The notes under the pieces: model-generated
What the model saw: only the letters and a program-made list of their open reading frames with translations
Database searches by the model: none
Told to the model about the DNA's origin: nothing
In this document: piece after piece, positions 16,291-25,280 of the stretch
Numbering within the stretch: the stretch's first letter is position 1
Layout: every line of letters starts with the position of its first letter
Assembly: GCF_020181035.1 (NCBI RefSeq)
Contig: NZ_JAIQYY010000001.1
Location: 528,519 to 576,565, forward strand
Direction of reading: 5' to 3'
Origin: Streptomyces sp. CoH27
GTDB taxonomy: Bacteria > Actinomycetota > Actinomycetes > Streptomycetales > Streptomycetaceae
DNA length: 48,047 nucleotides
Program-made: the position numbers and the translations under genes

Positions 16291-17317
16291 CCACCGGGCA
16301 GGCGAGCCGCCGTACCGTGGCGGGCGGGGTGCGGCCGGTGTCGATCGCGTCGAGCAGCAGCCGGGCCGCCGCCTCGCCCATCGCCCGGTGCGGCAGCGCG
16401 ACGGTGGTCAGGGCCGGGGTGAGAAAGGCGGCCATGTGTTCCTGGTCGTCGTAGCCGACCACCGACAGCGCGCCGGGTACAGGGATCCCGAGCCGGGCCG
16501 CGGCATGCAGCACGCCTGCCGCGACCCGGTCGTTGTAGCAGAAGATCCCGGTGGGCCGATGGTGCGGATCGGCGCCGTCGAGCAGCCGCATCGCACCCTC
16601 GTGGCCGCCGCTGATCTCGCCGCCGGTGCGTACGACCCACTCCTTCGGCACGGTGACGCCCTCGGCGCGCAGCGCGTCCCGGAAGCCGCGCAGCCGTTCC
16701 ACCGAGGCGATGTCGTCCTGTCCGCCGACGAGGGCCACCTTGTGGTGCCCGGCCTCCAGCAGCAGCCGTGCGGCCGTACGCCCGCCGGCCCGCTCGGCCG
16801 GGATGACGGCGGGCAGCGAGTCGTCGTCGGGCACGCAGTTGGCGAGCACGGAATGGGTGCGGTGCAGGCCCTCGGGGACCCGGACCCGGCGCAGGGACAT
16901 GGCCGCGTAGATGATGCCGTCGACCCGCCGGTCGAGGAGTTCGGCCACGGCCGCGTCCTCCTTGGCCGGATCGCCGCCGGAGTCCACGGTGAGCACGAGG
17001 TGCTCGCTCGCCCACGCGGTCTCCATGGCGCCGCGCAGCAGCCGGCCGGCGAACGGCGAGGAGGCGATCTCGTCGGTGACCAGTCCGATCACGGCCGTAC
17101 GGCGGCGGCGCAGGCCGCGGGCGACCGGGTCGGGGCGGTAGCCGAGCTGGGCGGCGGCCTGCCGGATGCGTTCCTGGGTGGCGGGCGAGAGGTTGCCCTC
17201 GGCGCGGCCGTTGAAGACGAAGGAGACGGCGGTGTGCGAGACCCCGGCGAGCCGGGCGACGTCCCGTGAGGTGGGCCGTCCGCCACCCGCGCCGCTGCGC
17301 TCCGCGCCTGCGCCCAT
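16253..17317 (-). CDS. LacI-family transcriptional repressor of the fructan locus
   Basis: A 354-residue LacI/GalR protein. The HTH and hinge (SRDVARLAGVSHTAVSFVFNG, AAAQLGYRPDPVARGLR) span ~17-75. The periplasmic-binding-like sugar domain follows (VIGLVTDEIASSPFAG, GIFCYNDRVAAGVLHAAARLGIPVPGALSVVGYDD). ATG at 17317 has a GGGGAGAGG stretch upstream; an in-frame GTG lies further upstream. It is convergent with the intracellular GH32 gene. The matching CTAACTCG dyads at 11514 and 11593 are its likely operators, with a fructose-containing sugar as probable inducer; both are inferences. Confidence 0.88.
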   Translation of the reverse strand: MGAGAERSGAGGGRPTSRDVARLAGVSHTAVSFVFNGRAEGNLSPATQERIRQAAAQLGYRPDPVARGLRRRRTAVIGLVTDEIASSPFAGRLLRGAMETAWASEHLVLTVDSGGDPAKEDAAVAELLDRRVDGIIYAAMSLRRVRVPEGLHRTHSVLANCVPDDDSLPAVIPAERAGGRTAARLLLEAGHHKVALVGGQDDIASVERLRGFRDALRAEGVTVPKEWVVRTGGEISGGHEGAMRLLDGADPHHRPTGIFCYNDRVAAGVLHAAARLGIPVPGALSVVGYDDQEHMAAFLTPALTTVALPHRAMGEAAARLLLDAIDTGRTPPATVRRLACPVVSRASVGPAPTR

Positions 17318-17486
17318 ACCGTCCGCTGCCCTCTCCCCACCCGTGTGTTGATCACCACTCACCCTATCCGTGCGGCGGCGGCGACGGCACCGGTGGCGGC
17401 CGGGCCGGGGCCGGCGCGGGTTCGTCCGGGACGCCGGGCGACCACACGCTTCGCCCCTGCCATACCCCGGTCTGCCCCTCGGTGCG

Positions 17487-18347
17487 CTACTGGTCCTCGA
17501 CGCGCTCCGGGGCGGCGTCGCGCGCGGGCGCGTTGAGGCTGCCGAGGATGTCCAGGAGTTCGGCGCTGCGGCTGCCGGGTTCGGCGTGGAAGACGACGAG
17601 GGTGAGTCCGTCGGTGCCGTCCACGGAGAGCTTGGTGGAGTGCAGGTCGAGGTCGCCGACCTGTGGGTGGGTGAGATGGCTCGTGCGGCCGCGGCGGGGC
17701 CGTACCTCGTGCCGGGCCCACAGGCTGCGGAAGCGCTCGCTGCGCACGGACAGCTCCCCGACCAGGTCACGCAGCCGCGGGTCGTCCGCGGCCACGCCGG
17801 CCTCGGACCTGAGCGCCCCCACCCCCTCCTCGGTGAGGTCCTCCCAGTCCCGGCGCAGCTCGCGCTCGGCGGGGTCGAGAAGGACAGCCCGCAGCAGATT
17901 GACGCCGGGACGGTAGTTCGGGGTGAGCGCGGTGGCGAGGGCGTTGGCGGCCAGACAGTCGGCGTAGCGGTTCCGCACATAGGCGGGGTTGCGCGGCCAG
18001 CCGTCGATGAGTTGCAGCAGGCTCGGCGGGACCTGCCGGGACCGCCGTCCGGGCCGTGCCCCGGGGGCGGGCCGGGCCTGGGCGAGGGTGACGAGGTGGG
18101 CGGTGGCGTCGGCGTCCAGCCGGAGCACGCCGGCGATGGCTTCGAGGACCTGCACGGACGGATTGCGGTCCCGGCCCTGCTCCAGCCGCAGGTAGTAGTC
18201 GGAGCTGATGCCGGCCAGCATCGCGACCTCCTCCCGGCGCAGCCCCGGCACCCGGCGCAGTCCGCCGCCGGGCAGCCCGACGTCCTCGGGCCGCACCAGC
18301 GCACGGCGGGCGCGCAGGAACTCACCGAGCGCGTTGGATCCGTCCAT
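17487..18347 (-). CDS. XRE-family regulator with MmyB-like ligand domain
   Basis: A 286-residue protein. An N-terminal HTH (~15-75) shows the subfamily signature RVPGLRREEVAMLAGISSDYYLRLEQGRD. A ~190-residue MmyB-type domain follows (RYADCLAANALATAL, HPQVGDLDLHSTKLSVDGTDGLTLVVFHAEPGS). Members usually sit divergent to an SDR or aldo/keto reductase gene and control it, and the domain can bind fatty-acid-like ligands. Here the divergent partner is the aldo/keto reductase at 18500. The ATG at 18347 was chosen because the conserved N terminus begins there; the extension to 18509 lacks homology features. Confidence 0.88.
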   Translation of the reverse strand: MDGSNALGEFLRARRALVRPEDVGLPGGGLRRVPGLRREEVAMLAGISSDYYLRLEQGRDRNPSVQVLEAIAGVLRLDADATAHLVTLAQARPAPGARPGRRSRQVPPSLLQLIDGWPRNPAYVRNRYADCLAANALATALTPNYRPGVNLLRAVLLDPAERELRRDWEDLTEEGVGALRSEAGVAADDPRLRDLVGELSVRSERFRSLWARHEVRPRRGRTSHLTHPQVGDLDLHSTKLSVDGTDGLTLVVFHAEPGSRSAELLDILGSLNAPARDAAPERVEDQ

Positions 18348-18499
18348 GACACCCACCGTACGGCCGGGCGGCCCGCGGTGACTGTCCCTGTCACTCCCAG
18401 GATCGCGGGGGTACTGCCACAGCGGGCGGCACGGGCGCAGGGTGGAGTGCGAGGCCGCCGGAGCGTGCGGTGGCCCGGACATCGTGAGAGGCAAACGAC

Positions 18500-19363
18500 A
18501 TGACTGCACAGCTCGGCGGCACCGTCACCCCCGCCGACGGCCTGACCCTGACCCGTGTCGGTTACGGCGCCATGCAGCTGGCCGGGCCGCATGTCTTCGG
18601 TCCGCCGAGGGACCGGGACCGGGCCGTGACGGTGCTCCGCGCGGTGGTGGAGGCGGGCATCACGCACATCGACACGGCCGACTTCTACGGGCCTGTCGTC
18701 GTCAACGAGATCATCCGTGAGGCCCTGCATCCCTACCCCGAGAGCCTGCACCTCGTCACCAAGGTCGGCGCCCGCCGGGGAGCCGACGGCAGCTGGATGA
18801 TGTCGCGGCACCCCGAGGACCTGAAGGCGCAGGTCTACGACAATCTGCGAAACCTCGGTGTGGAGGCCCTGGACGTGGTCAATCTGCGGTTGGGCGACAT
18901 GGACACCCCGAACGAGGACTCCGTCGCCGAGCAGTTCGGTGCCCTGGCCGAGCTGCGGGAGCGGGGGCTGATCCGGCATCTGGGGCTGAGTGCCGCGTCC
19001 GCCGCGCAGCTGGACGAGGCCCGCGCGATCGCGCCGGTGGTGACCGTGCAGAACCTGTACAACCTGGCCGACCGGCAGGACGACGCGCTGCTGGAGCGCA
19101 CGGCGGCGGAGAACATCGCCTTCGTGCCGTACTTCCCACTCGGCGGTTTCACTCCGCTGCAGTCCGAGACGCTGGCGAAGGTCGCCGCGCGGCTGGAGGC
19201 CTCGCCGCAGCAGGTGGCGCTGGCCTGGCTGCTGCGGCGCTCCCCGAACATCGCGCTGATCCCGGGCACGTCCTCCCCGGAGCATCTGCGGGAGAACATC
19301 GCCGCCGCGTCGCTGGAGCTGCCGGAGGACGCGGTGGCCGAGCTGGACGGCATCGCGGGCTGA
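18500..19363 (+). CDS. Aldo/keto reductase family oxidoreductase
   Basis: A 287-residue TIM-barrel oxidoreductase with GYGAMQLAG near residue 21, HIDTADFYG (catalytic Asp58 and Tyr63) and TKVG (Lys88). The fourth tetrad residue, usually His, is Arg130 in VVNLRLG. NADP-binding is suggested by IPGTSSPEHLRENIAAA near the C terminus. It would reduce an aldehyde or ketone, but the missing His may shift its activity. ATG at 18500 lies after GAGAGG. It is divergent from the XRE/MmyB regulator, the likely controller. Confidence 0.85.
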   Translation: MTAQLGGTVTPADGLTLTRVGYGAMQLAGPHVFGPPRDRDRAVTVLRAVVEAGITHIDTADFYGPVVVNEIIREALHPYPESLHLVTKVGARRGADGSWMMSRHPEDLKAQVYDNLRNLGVEALDVVNLRLGDMDTPNEDSVAEQFGALAELRERGLIRHLGLSAASAAQLDEARAIAPVVTVQNLYNLADRQDDALLERTAAENIAFVPYFPLGGFTPLQSETLAKVAARLEASPQQVALAWLLRRSPNIALIPGTSSPEHLRENIAAASLELPEDAVAELDGIAG

Positions 19364-19434
19364 ACCGTCCCTGCCGGTGTGCCGGGCGCGTGCGGCGGAC
19401 ACTCGGAAGCGGCCCCGCACGGGAGGAGGCGCCC

Positions 19435-20530
19435 ATGACACCGGAGGACCGGCTGCGGACGTACCGCGGCACGCGCGACGTCGAACCGCGAGGGCACCGA
19501 CCCGGAGGCGGCCCCGGTCCTGACCGGCTCGCACATCGACAGCGTCGCCACCGCCGGCGCCTTCGACGGCTGCCTCGGCGTCCTGGGCGGCATCGAGGTC
19601 GTCCGGACGCTCGACGAACACGGCATCGCCACCCGCCGTCCGATCGAGGTCGGCGTCTTCACCGAGGAGGAAGGCGTCCGCTTCGGCACGGACATGCTGG
19701 GCAGCGCCGTCGCCGCCGGCCGGCTCACCCTGGAGTACGCCCACGCGCTGACCGACCGCGACGGCCGCACCCTCGGCGGCGAACTCGCCCGCACCGGCTT
19801 CACCGGCCCCGCCGACGCGACGCTCGCCCCGCCGTACACCTACGTCGAGTGCCACATCGAACAGGGGCCCGTCCTCGCCGAGCAGGGTGTCGAGATCGGT
19901 GTCGTCACCGGTGTGCAGGGCATCTCCTGGCAGGAGATCACCGTCCACGGCCGCGGCGCGCACGCCGGCACCACGCCCACCCGGCTGCGCGCGGACGCCG
20001 GCCTCGCCGCGGCGCAGATCGTCGTCCGGCTGCGGGCCATGGTCGACTCCGGTGCGTACGGCGAACTGCGCGCGACCGTCGGGCATCTGACGGTCCACCC
20101 GGACCTGACGAACATCGTCCCGGCCCGCGCCGAGCTGACCGTGGACCTGCGCAACCCGGACGACGCTCAGATGGCCCGCGCGGAGCAGGACCTCGCCGCG
20201 TTCCTGCGCGACCTGGAGGGCAGTCAGCCCGGCCTGTCGCTGACCACGCGCCGTATGGCCCGGACGGCGTAAGTCCCCTTCGACGAGGGCGTGCGGAAGG
20301 TCATCGCCCAGGCCGCCGACGACCACGGTCTGGAGCACATCTCCCTGCTCTCCGGCGCCGGTCACGACGCCCAGGAGATCGCCGCCCTCTGCCCGACAGC
20401 CATGATCTTCGTACTCGGCGAGTACGACGGGATCAGCCACAACCCCCGTGAGTACTCCACCCCGCAGGCGTGCGCCCACGGCGTCGACGTCCTGGCGACG
20501 ACGTTGCTGCGCCTGGCCGGCCAGGCCTGA
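19435..20530 (+). pseudogene. M20-family amidohydrolase (carbamoylase/allantoate amidohydrolase type), broken
   Basis: A strong GGGAGGAGG site precedes ATG 19435, but only ~18 codons follow in that frame. The recognisable enzyme starts in another frame near 19477: EGTDPEAAPVLTGSHIDSV, GVFTEEEGVRF and VECHIEQGPVLAEQG, with metal ligands present. Roughly 70-90 N-terminal residues are missing. An in-frame TAA at 20270-20272 then interrupts it, after which the same frame continues (VPFDEGVRKVIAQAA, LLSGAGHDAQEIAALCP) to the stop at 20530. Family members hydrolyse N-carbamoyl amino acids, allantoate or ureidoglycolate. An N-terminal deletion, a frame change and a nonsense codon make this a true pseudogene rather than one sequencing error. 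Confidence 0.8.
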
Positions 20531-20571
20531 CCGGCCCCCCTCTTCTCACATCCCGTACTTCGAAAGGGAGT

Positions 20572-21618
20572 CATGCCGTCCGAGCCCGCCGGCCGAGCTG
20601 ATCTCCATCGACTCCGTCAATCCCGATCTCGTACCCGGCGGGGCGGGTGAGTCCGTCATCGCCGGTTTCTGCGGCGCCTGGCCGGCCGACCGCGGCTTCG
20701 AGGTGCACCGCCTGGAGAAACGCCCCGGGCGGCCCTCGCTCGTGGCGATCGCGCGCGGCACCGGGACGGCAGGATGTACGGCCGCGGCGCCTTCGACATG
20801 AAGGGCGGCATCGCGGCCATGATGGTCGCCGCCGCCCGCGCCACCGCCCACGGGCCCCTGCGCGGCGATGTCGTCCTGGCCTGTGTGGCGGACGAGAAGC
20901 ACGGCAGTTCGGGCACCGAGGAGGTGCTGGAGTCCTTCACGGCCGACGCGGCGATCGTCACCGAGCCGAGCCACCTCCAAGTGACGCTCGCGCACAAGGG
21001 GTTCGCCTGGTTCGAGGTGGAGATCGAGGGGCGGGCGGCCCATGGCTCGCGCCCCGAGCCGGGCGTCGACGCCATCGTCAAGGCCGGGCACTTCCTGGTC
21101 GCCCTGGAGGACCTGGGCCGGCACCTCGCCCGAGGACCGGCACACCCGCTCCTGGGCACCGGGACCGTGCACGCCTCCCTCATCCGGGGCGGCGAGGAGC
21201 CGTCGACCTACCCGGCGCGCTGCCGTGTCACCCTGGAGCGCCGCACCGTTCCCGGCGAGAGCGCCGGCCGCGTCGAGCGCGAGCCGACCGGCCTGCTGGA
21301 CCGACTCGCCGCCGCCGTCCCCGACTTCCGGTACCGGCTGACGCGCGGTCTGCACAGCGAACCGTTCCAGGCCGGCCCCGAGGCCCGTATCGTACGCACC
21401 CTCACCCCCATGCCGCCCAGGTCCTCGGGCATCCGCCCGTCGTACGCGCCGAGCCGTTCTGGACCGACTGCGCTCTCCTGGACCGGGCCGGCATCCCCTG
21501 TCTGCTCTTCGGCGTCGACGGCGCGGGCGCGCACGCGGCCGACGAGTACGCCGGCCTCGCCTCCCTGGACGGGATCACGGACGTCCTCACCGGCACCATC
21601 GCCGACTTCTGCGCCTGA
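20572..21618 (+). pseudogene. M20-family deacylase (ArgE/DapE type), broken
   Basis: After an AAAGGGAG site and ATG 20572 the frame fails within a few codons. A second frame gives the N-terminal helix (ELISIDSVNPDLVPGGAGE) to IARGTG near 20765. The enzyme then resumes in a third frame at RMYGRGAFDMKGG with about 50 residues missing, including the first metal-binding HxD motif. A last shift near 21400 moves the C-terminal block (WTDCALLDRAGIPCLLFG) into another frame. The family deacylates N-acyl amino acids such as acetylornithine. With the preceding M20 wreck it suggests a lost catabolic operon for amide or carbamoyl compounds. Confidence 0.8.
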
Positions 21619-21731
21619 ACCGGGGGCGGATCGCCGGGTTCCGGCCCCAACGGGCGCCCGCTGGCCTAATCTTCACGGCGAGACCCGCCATGTTCACGGC
21701 GACACCCGCTCGCCTCCGGGGAGGCTCCCGC

Positions 21732-22166
21732 ATGCGCATCGCACTCCGCACCGCCGTCACCGGCGCGCTGACCGCCGCCGCCGTTCTGCTGTGCGGTACC
21801 GCCCAGGCGACTCCGCCCGGACCCGGGGTGACGGCCCGGATCATCAGTCAGACCACCGTCGACGGCACCGACTACACCCTGCGGGAGATCACGATCCCGC
21901 CCGGCCAGAGCACCGGCTGGCACTACCACGACGGTCCGCTGTACGGCGTGGTGAAGCAGGGCACGCTCAGCCACTTCGACTCGTCCTGCGCCTCGGACGG
22001 GGTGTACCGAAGGGGGGCGACGATCCAGGAACCGGCCGGTCCCGGCCACGTCCACATCGGACGGAACCTGGGCGACACACCGCTCGTGCTCGATGTGCTG
22101 TACGTGCTGCCGCACGGGGCGCCGTTCTCGGAGGACGCGCCGAACCCGGGCTGCCCGTTCCAGTGA
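21732..22166 (+). CDS. Secreted cupin-domain protein
   Basis: A 144-residue protein with an N-terminal Sec-type signal peptide (MRIALRT, then an alanine/leucine core, AQA cleavage site near residue 26). The single cupin barrel has a possible metal site at HYH (64-66) and a second pair in GHVHIG (106-108). The usual Glu of cupin motif 1 is not seen. Function unknown; such proteins may bind a metal or small ligand outside the cell. ATG at 21732 is chosen over 21690 because GGGGAGG (21718-21724) sits 7 nt upstream and the signal peptide begins there. Convergent with the phosphatase gene. Confidence 0.78.
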   Translation: MRIALRTAVTGALTAAAVLLCGTAQATPPGPGVTARIISQTTVDGTDYTLREITIPPGQSTGWHYHDGPLYGVVKQGTLSHFDSSCASDGVYRRGATIQEPAGPGHVHIGRNLGDTPLVLDVLYVLPHGAPFSEDAPNPGCPFQ

Positions 22167-22199
22167 CCCGGTCATCGGGCGGTGGCCCGGTGATCAGGT
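22166..22199. terminator. Bidirectional hairpin between cupin and phosphatase genes
   Basis: ACCCGGTCATCGGGC (22166-22180) and GCCCGGTGATCAGGT (22185-22199) pair at 12 of 15 positions around a 4-nt loop. It spans the two convergent stop codons, as expected of a shared terminator. No U-tract is present, as is common in Streptomyces. Confidence 0.45.
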
Positions 22200-24569
22200 T
22201 TCGGGCAGCGTCTGTTCGGCCCAGATGGTCTTTCCCCGGCCGGTCTGGCGGCTGCCCCAGCGCTGGGTGAGCTGGGCGATCAGGAGCAGTCCGCGGCCGC
22301 CCTCGTCGTTGGCGTTGGCCCGGCGCAGATGCGGTGAGGTGGAACTGGCGTCGGAGACCTCGCAGATGAGGGCGCGGTCGCGGATCAGCCGTAGTTTGAT
22401 GGGCGGTTCGCCGTAGCGGATGGCGTTGGTGACGAGTTCGCTGACGACGAGTTCGGTGACGAAGGCGGCCTCCTCCAGCCCCCAGGCGGTCAGTTGCTCC
22501 CCGGCCGCCTGCCGGAAGACGGCGACCTCGGCGGGGTCGGGCGGGACGTCCCAGGTGGCGACCCGGTCGGCGCCGAGGGCGCGGGTGCGCACCAGCAGCA
22601 GGGCGATGTCGTCGCCGGGCTGGTCGGGCATGACGTCCTTCAGGACGCTGTCGCACAGCGCGTCGAGGGAGCCGGCGGGCGTGGTCAGGGCCTGGCACAG
22701 GGCGTCGGTGGCGCCGTCGAGGTCCCGGTCGCGGTCCTCCAGCAGGCCGTCGGTGTAGAGCGCGACGACGGAGCCCTCGGGCAGGTCCAGTTCCATCGCC
22801 TCGAACGGCAGCCCGCCCACGCCGAGCGGCGGCCCGGCGGTCATCGGGACGATCTCGGCGGTGCCGCCGGGCAGGACGACGGCCGGGGCCGGGTGGCCGG
22901 CGGCGGCCAGGGCGAGCCGGCGGGAGACGGGGTCGTACACCGCGTACAGGCAGGTCGCGCCGAGCTCGGCGACCTCCTCGCGGCTGTCCTCGGCGGCCAG
23001 GTGGACCACCAGGTCGTCGAGGTGGGTGAGGAGTTCGTCCGGCGGCAGGTCGACGTCGGCGAGGGTGCGTACGGCCGTGCGCAGCCGGCCCATGGTCGCC
23101 GAGGACTGGATGCCGTGGCCCACCACGTCGCCCACGACCAGGGCGACCCGGCCGCCGGAGAGCGGGATGACGTCGAACCAGTCGCCGCCGATGCCGGCCA
23201 GGGAGCCGCACGGCAGATACCGGTGGGCCACGTCGAGCGCGGCCTGCCCGGGCAGGCCCCGCGGCAGCAGGCTGTGCTGGAGGGCGAGGGCGGTGCTGCG
23301 CTCGCGCTCGAAGCGGCGGGCGTTGTCGATGCAGACGGGGGCGCGGCTGCCGAGTTCCTCGGCGAAGACGGCGTCGTCGGGGCCGTAGCCGTCGGGGTGG
23401 GCCATGCGGACGCAGATCGCGACGCCGAGCGTGGTGCCGCGGGCCCGCAGCGGCACCGCGATCAGGGAGTGGGCGCCCAGCCGGAACGGGCGGCCCCGCG
23501 GGGAGCGCGCGTTGCGCTCGGCGAGCCACTCGGCGAACTCCGGTTCGCCGGCCTGGCCGAGTACGGCGTGGCTCTCGCTCAGGGCGCGGGAGGACGGCGA
23601 GTCGGGCGGATAGACCTCGGTCTCGCCGAGGTGGACGGCCGCACCGGGGTCGCCCTCGCGGGTGGAGCCGTGGGCGACGCGGCGCATGACGAGGTCCCCG
23701 GCGGGGATCATCGGCGGTTCGTCCGCGCCGAGCACCCAGTCGAGCAGGTCGACAGCGGCGAAGTCGGCGTAGCGCGGTACGAGCAGTTCGATCAGTTCCT
23801 CGGCGGTGCGGACCACGTCGAGGGTGGTGCCGATGGCGGCGGCGGCCTCGTTGAGCAGGGCGAGGCGCTGCCGGGCCCAGTACTGGTCGCTGCTGTCGAA
23901 GGAGGCGAGCGCGACGGCGGTCTGCGTGCCGGAGGGGTCGCGCAGCGGCCACATCTCGGTGGTCCAGGCGTGCTCCCGGTTGAGGGCGGGGGCGCCGGTG
24001 AAGCTCTCGTAGCGCAGGGACTGCCCGGTCTCGGCGACCTGGCGCAGATGGGCGAGAAAGCCCCGGCTGTGCGGGGCGTCCTCGACGGTCTCCAGGAAGT
24101 GCCGGCCGAGCAGCACCTCCTCGGGTACGCCCATCACATGGCAGGCGGCGGCGTTGACCCGCAGATAGCGCTGCTGGAGATCGAAGACCGACATGGACAT
24201 GGACGCCTGCTGGAAGGCCTGGGCGGCCAGGGCGGTCGCGGCGCTGCCGGGCGGGCCGGCGGTGACGACGAATCCCATGGCCTCGCCGTCCGGGCCGAGC
24301 ACCGGGGACGCGGTCAGAGCCAGCTCCACGCGCTGGCCGTCGCGGTGCCGCAGGGCCACGGTGCCGGCCCGTGCGGCAAGAAGCTCGCCAGGGACGTTCC
24401 CGGCGAGCAGGTCGGTCGCGGGCCGGCCCACGACGTCCCCGGCCGAATGGCCCGTGAGCAGCCGCGCACCCTCACTCCAGCCGGTCACGGTGCCCAGGAC
24501 ATCGATGACCGCCACGGCGGCGCCATGCTTCATATGCCCCAGGATGATCTGATTGCTCCGGGTCATCAA
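22194..24569 (-). CDS. SpoIIE-type PP2C phosphatase with PAS, GAF and HATPase domains
   Basis: A 791-residue sensor-regulator. Two PAS domains (~15-105 and ~115-225) are followed by a GAF domain (~235-410), a PP2C/SpoIIE domain (~430-665) with GGDWFDV (461-467), GDVVGHG (480-486) and DDIALLL, and a C-terminal RsbW-like ATPase/kinase domain with N-box ELVTNAIRYG (711-720) and GGRGLLL. Such proteins dephosphorylate anti-anti-sigma factors and may also phosphorylate them or bind sigma factors, linking a sensed signal to alternative sigma activity. No membrane segment is present. No partner STAS or sigma gene is adjacent. Confidence 0.9.
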   Translation of the reverse strand: MMTRSNQIILGHMKHGAAVAVIDVLGTVTGWSEGARLLTGHSAGDVVGRPATDLLAGNVPGELLAARAGTVALRHRDGQRVELALTASPVLGPDGEAMGFVVTAGPPGSAATALAAQAFQQASMSMSVFDLQQRYLRVNAAACHVMGVPEEVLLGRHFLETVEDAPHSRGFLAHLRQVAETGQSLRYESFTGAPALNREHAWTTEMWPLRDPSGTQTAVALASFDSSDQYWARQRLALLNEAAAAIGTTLDVVRTAEELIELLVPRYADFAAVDLLDWVLGADEPPMIPAGDLVMRRVAHGSTREGDPGAAVHLGETEVYPPDSPSSRALSESHAVLGQAGEPEFAEWLAERNARSPRGRPFRLGAHSLIAVPLRARGTTLGVAICVRMAHPDGYGPDDAVFAEELGSRAPVCIDNARRFERERSTALALQHSLLPRGLPGQAALDVAHRYLPCGSLAGIGGDWFDVIPLSGGRVALVVGDVVGHGIQSSATMGRLRTAVRTLADVDLPPDELLTHLDDLVVHLAAEDSREEVAELGATCLYAVYDPVSRRLALAAAGHPAPAVVLPGGTAEIVPMTAGPPLGVGGLPFEAMELDLPEGSVVALYTDGLLEDRDRDLDGATDALCQALTTPAGSLDALCDSVLKDVMPDQPGDDIALLLVRTRALGADRVATWDVPPDPAEVAVFRQAAGEQLTAWGLEEAAFVTELVVSELVTNAIRYGEPPIKLRLIRDRALICEVSDASSTSPHLRRANANDEGGRGLLLIAQLTQRWGSRQTGRGKTIWAEQTLPET

Positions 24570-24668
24570 GCGCGGGGCGGAGGCCTGTCCGACGCGGCGG
24601 GTCGACGGATGCCGGTCCGGCTCAGGGGGTATGCGTGACGGCCGGCGCCCGATGGGAACAGGCGGGTC

Positions 24669-25136
24669 TCAGCCCTGGTGGGTGCGCAGGGCGGCGAGGG
24701 CGCGGTCGGCGTGGGTGTTCATGCGCAGCTCGCTGCGGACGATCTCCAGCACCGTGCGGTCCTGGGCGATGACGTAGGTGACGCGCTTGGTGGGCGCGAG
24801 GGAGAAGCCGCGCTTGACGCCGAACCGCTCCCGCACCGTGCCGTCGGTGTCGGAGAGCAGCGGCATGCCGAGGCCGTGCGCGCCGACGAACTCCTGCTGC
24901 TTGTCGACGGTGTCGCCGCTGATGCCGACGGGCCGGGCGCCGACGGCCGCGAACTCGGCGGCGAGGTCCCGGAAGTGGCAGGCCTCGGCCGTGCAGCCGG
25001 GGGTCATGGCGGCGGGGTAGAAGAAGAGGACCACCGGGCCGTCGGCCAGCAGTTCCGTGAGCCGGCGGGTGGCGCCGGTCTCGTCGGGCAAGGCGAAGTC
25101 CGCCACCTTGCTGCCGACCTCGATACGTTCCGTCAC
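24669..25136 (-). CDS. bcp: Thioredoxin-dependent peroxiredoxin, BCP type
   Basis: A 155-residue AhpC/TSA-family peroxiredoxin. The peroxidatic cysteine is in TPGCT (Cys48) and a second cysteine five residues later (ACHF, Cys53) is the usual resolving residue of BCP/PrxQ enzymes. It reduces hydrogen peroxide and organic hydroperoxides in the cytoplasm using thioredoxin. GTG at 25136 was chosen because GAGGAGAG lies 6-7 nt upstream; the longer frame to 25175 has no family match. A minus-strand TAATAT (complement of 25219-25224) could be its -10. Confidence 0.88.
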   Translation of the reverse strand: MTERIEVGSKVADFALPDETGATRRLTELLADGPVVLFFYPAAMTPGCTAEACHFRDLAAEFAAVGARPVGISGDTVDKQQEFVGAHGLGMPLLSDTDGTVRERFGVKRGFSLAPTKRVTYVIAQDRTVLEIVRSELRMNTHADRALAALRTHQG

Positions 25137-25280
25137 GACCGTCTCTCCTCGTTCCGGGCGACTCTCCGCGCCCACCGTGCCGGCGGCACCGTCTTCGCCT
25201 CCGATGGCCTGCCGCCGGATATTACTGGACGGTAGAAGCCATGTGGGGCCCTCTCGTCCTTCCTTCGCCGGCAGCGGACG

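Noticed and set aside
16253..20479. A 1408-codon minus-strand frame
   Set aside because: Only its last 354 codons (LacI) look like protein. The rest is antisense to the XRE, aldo/keto reductase and M20 genes, a usual high-GC shadow.
22494..24638. A 714-codon plus-strand frame opposite the SpoIIE-type phosphatase
   Set aside because: Antisense shadow of a conserved five-domain protein.
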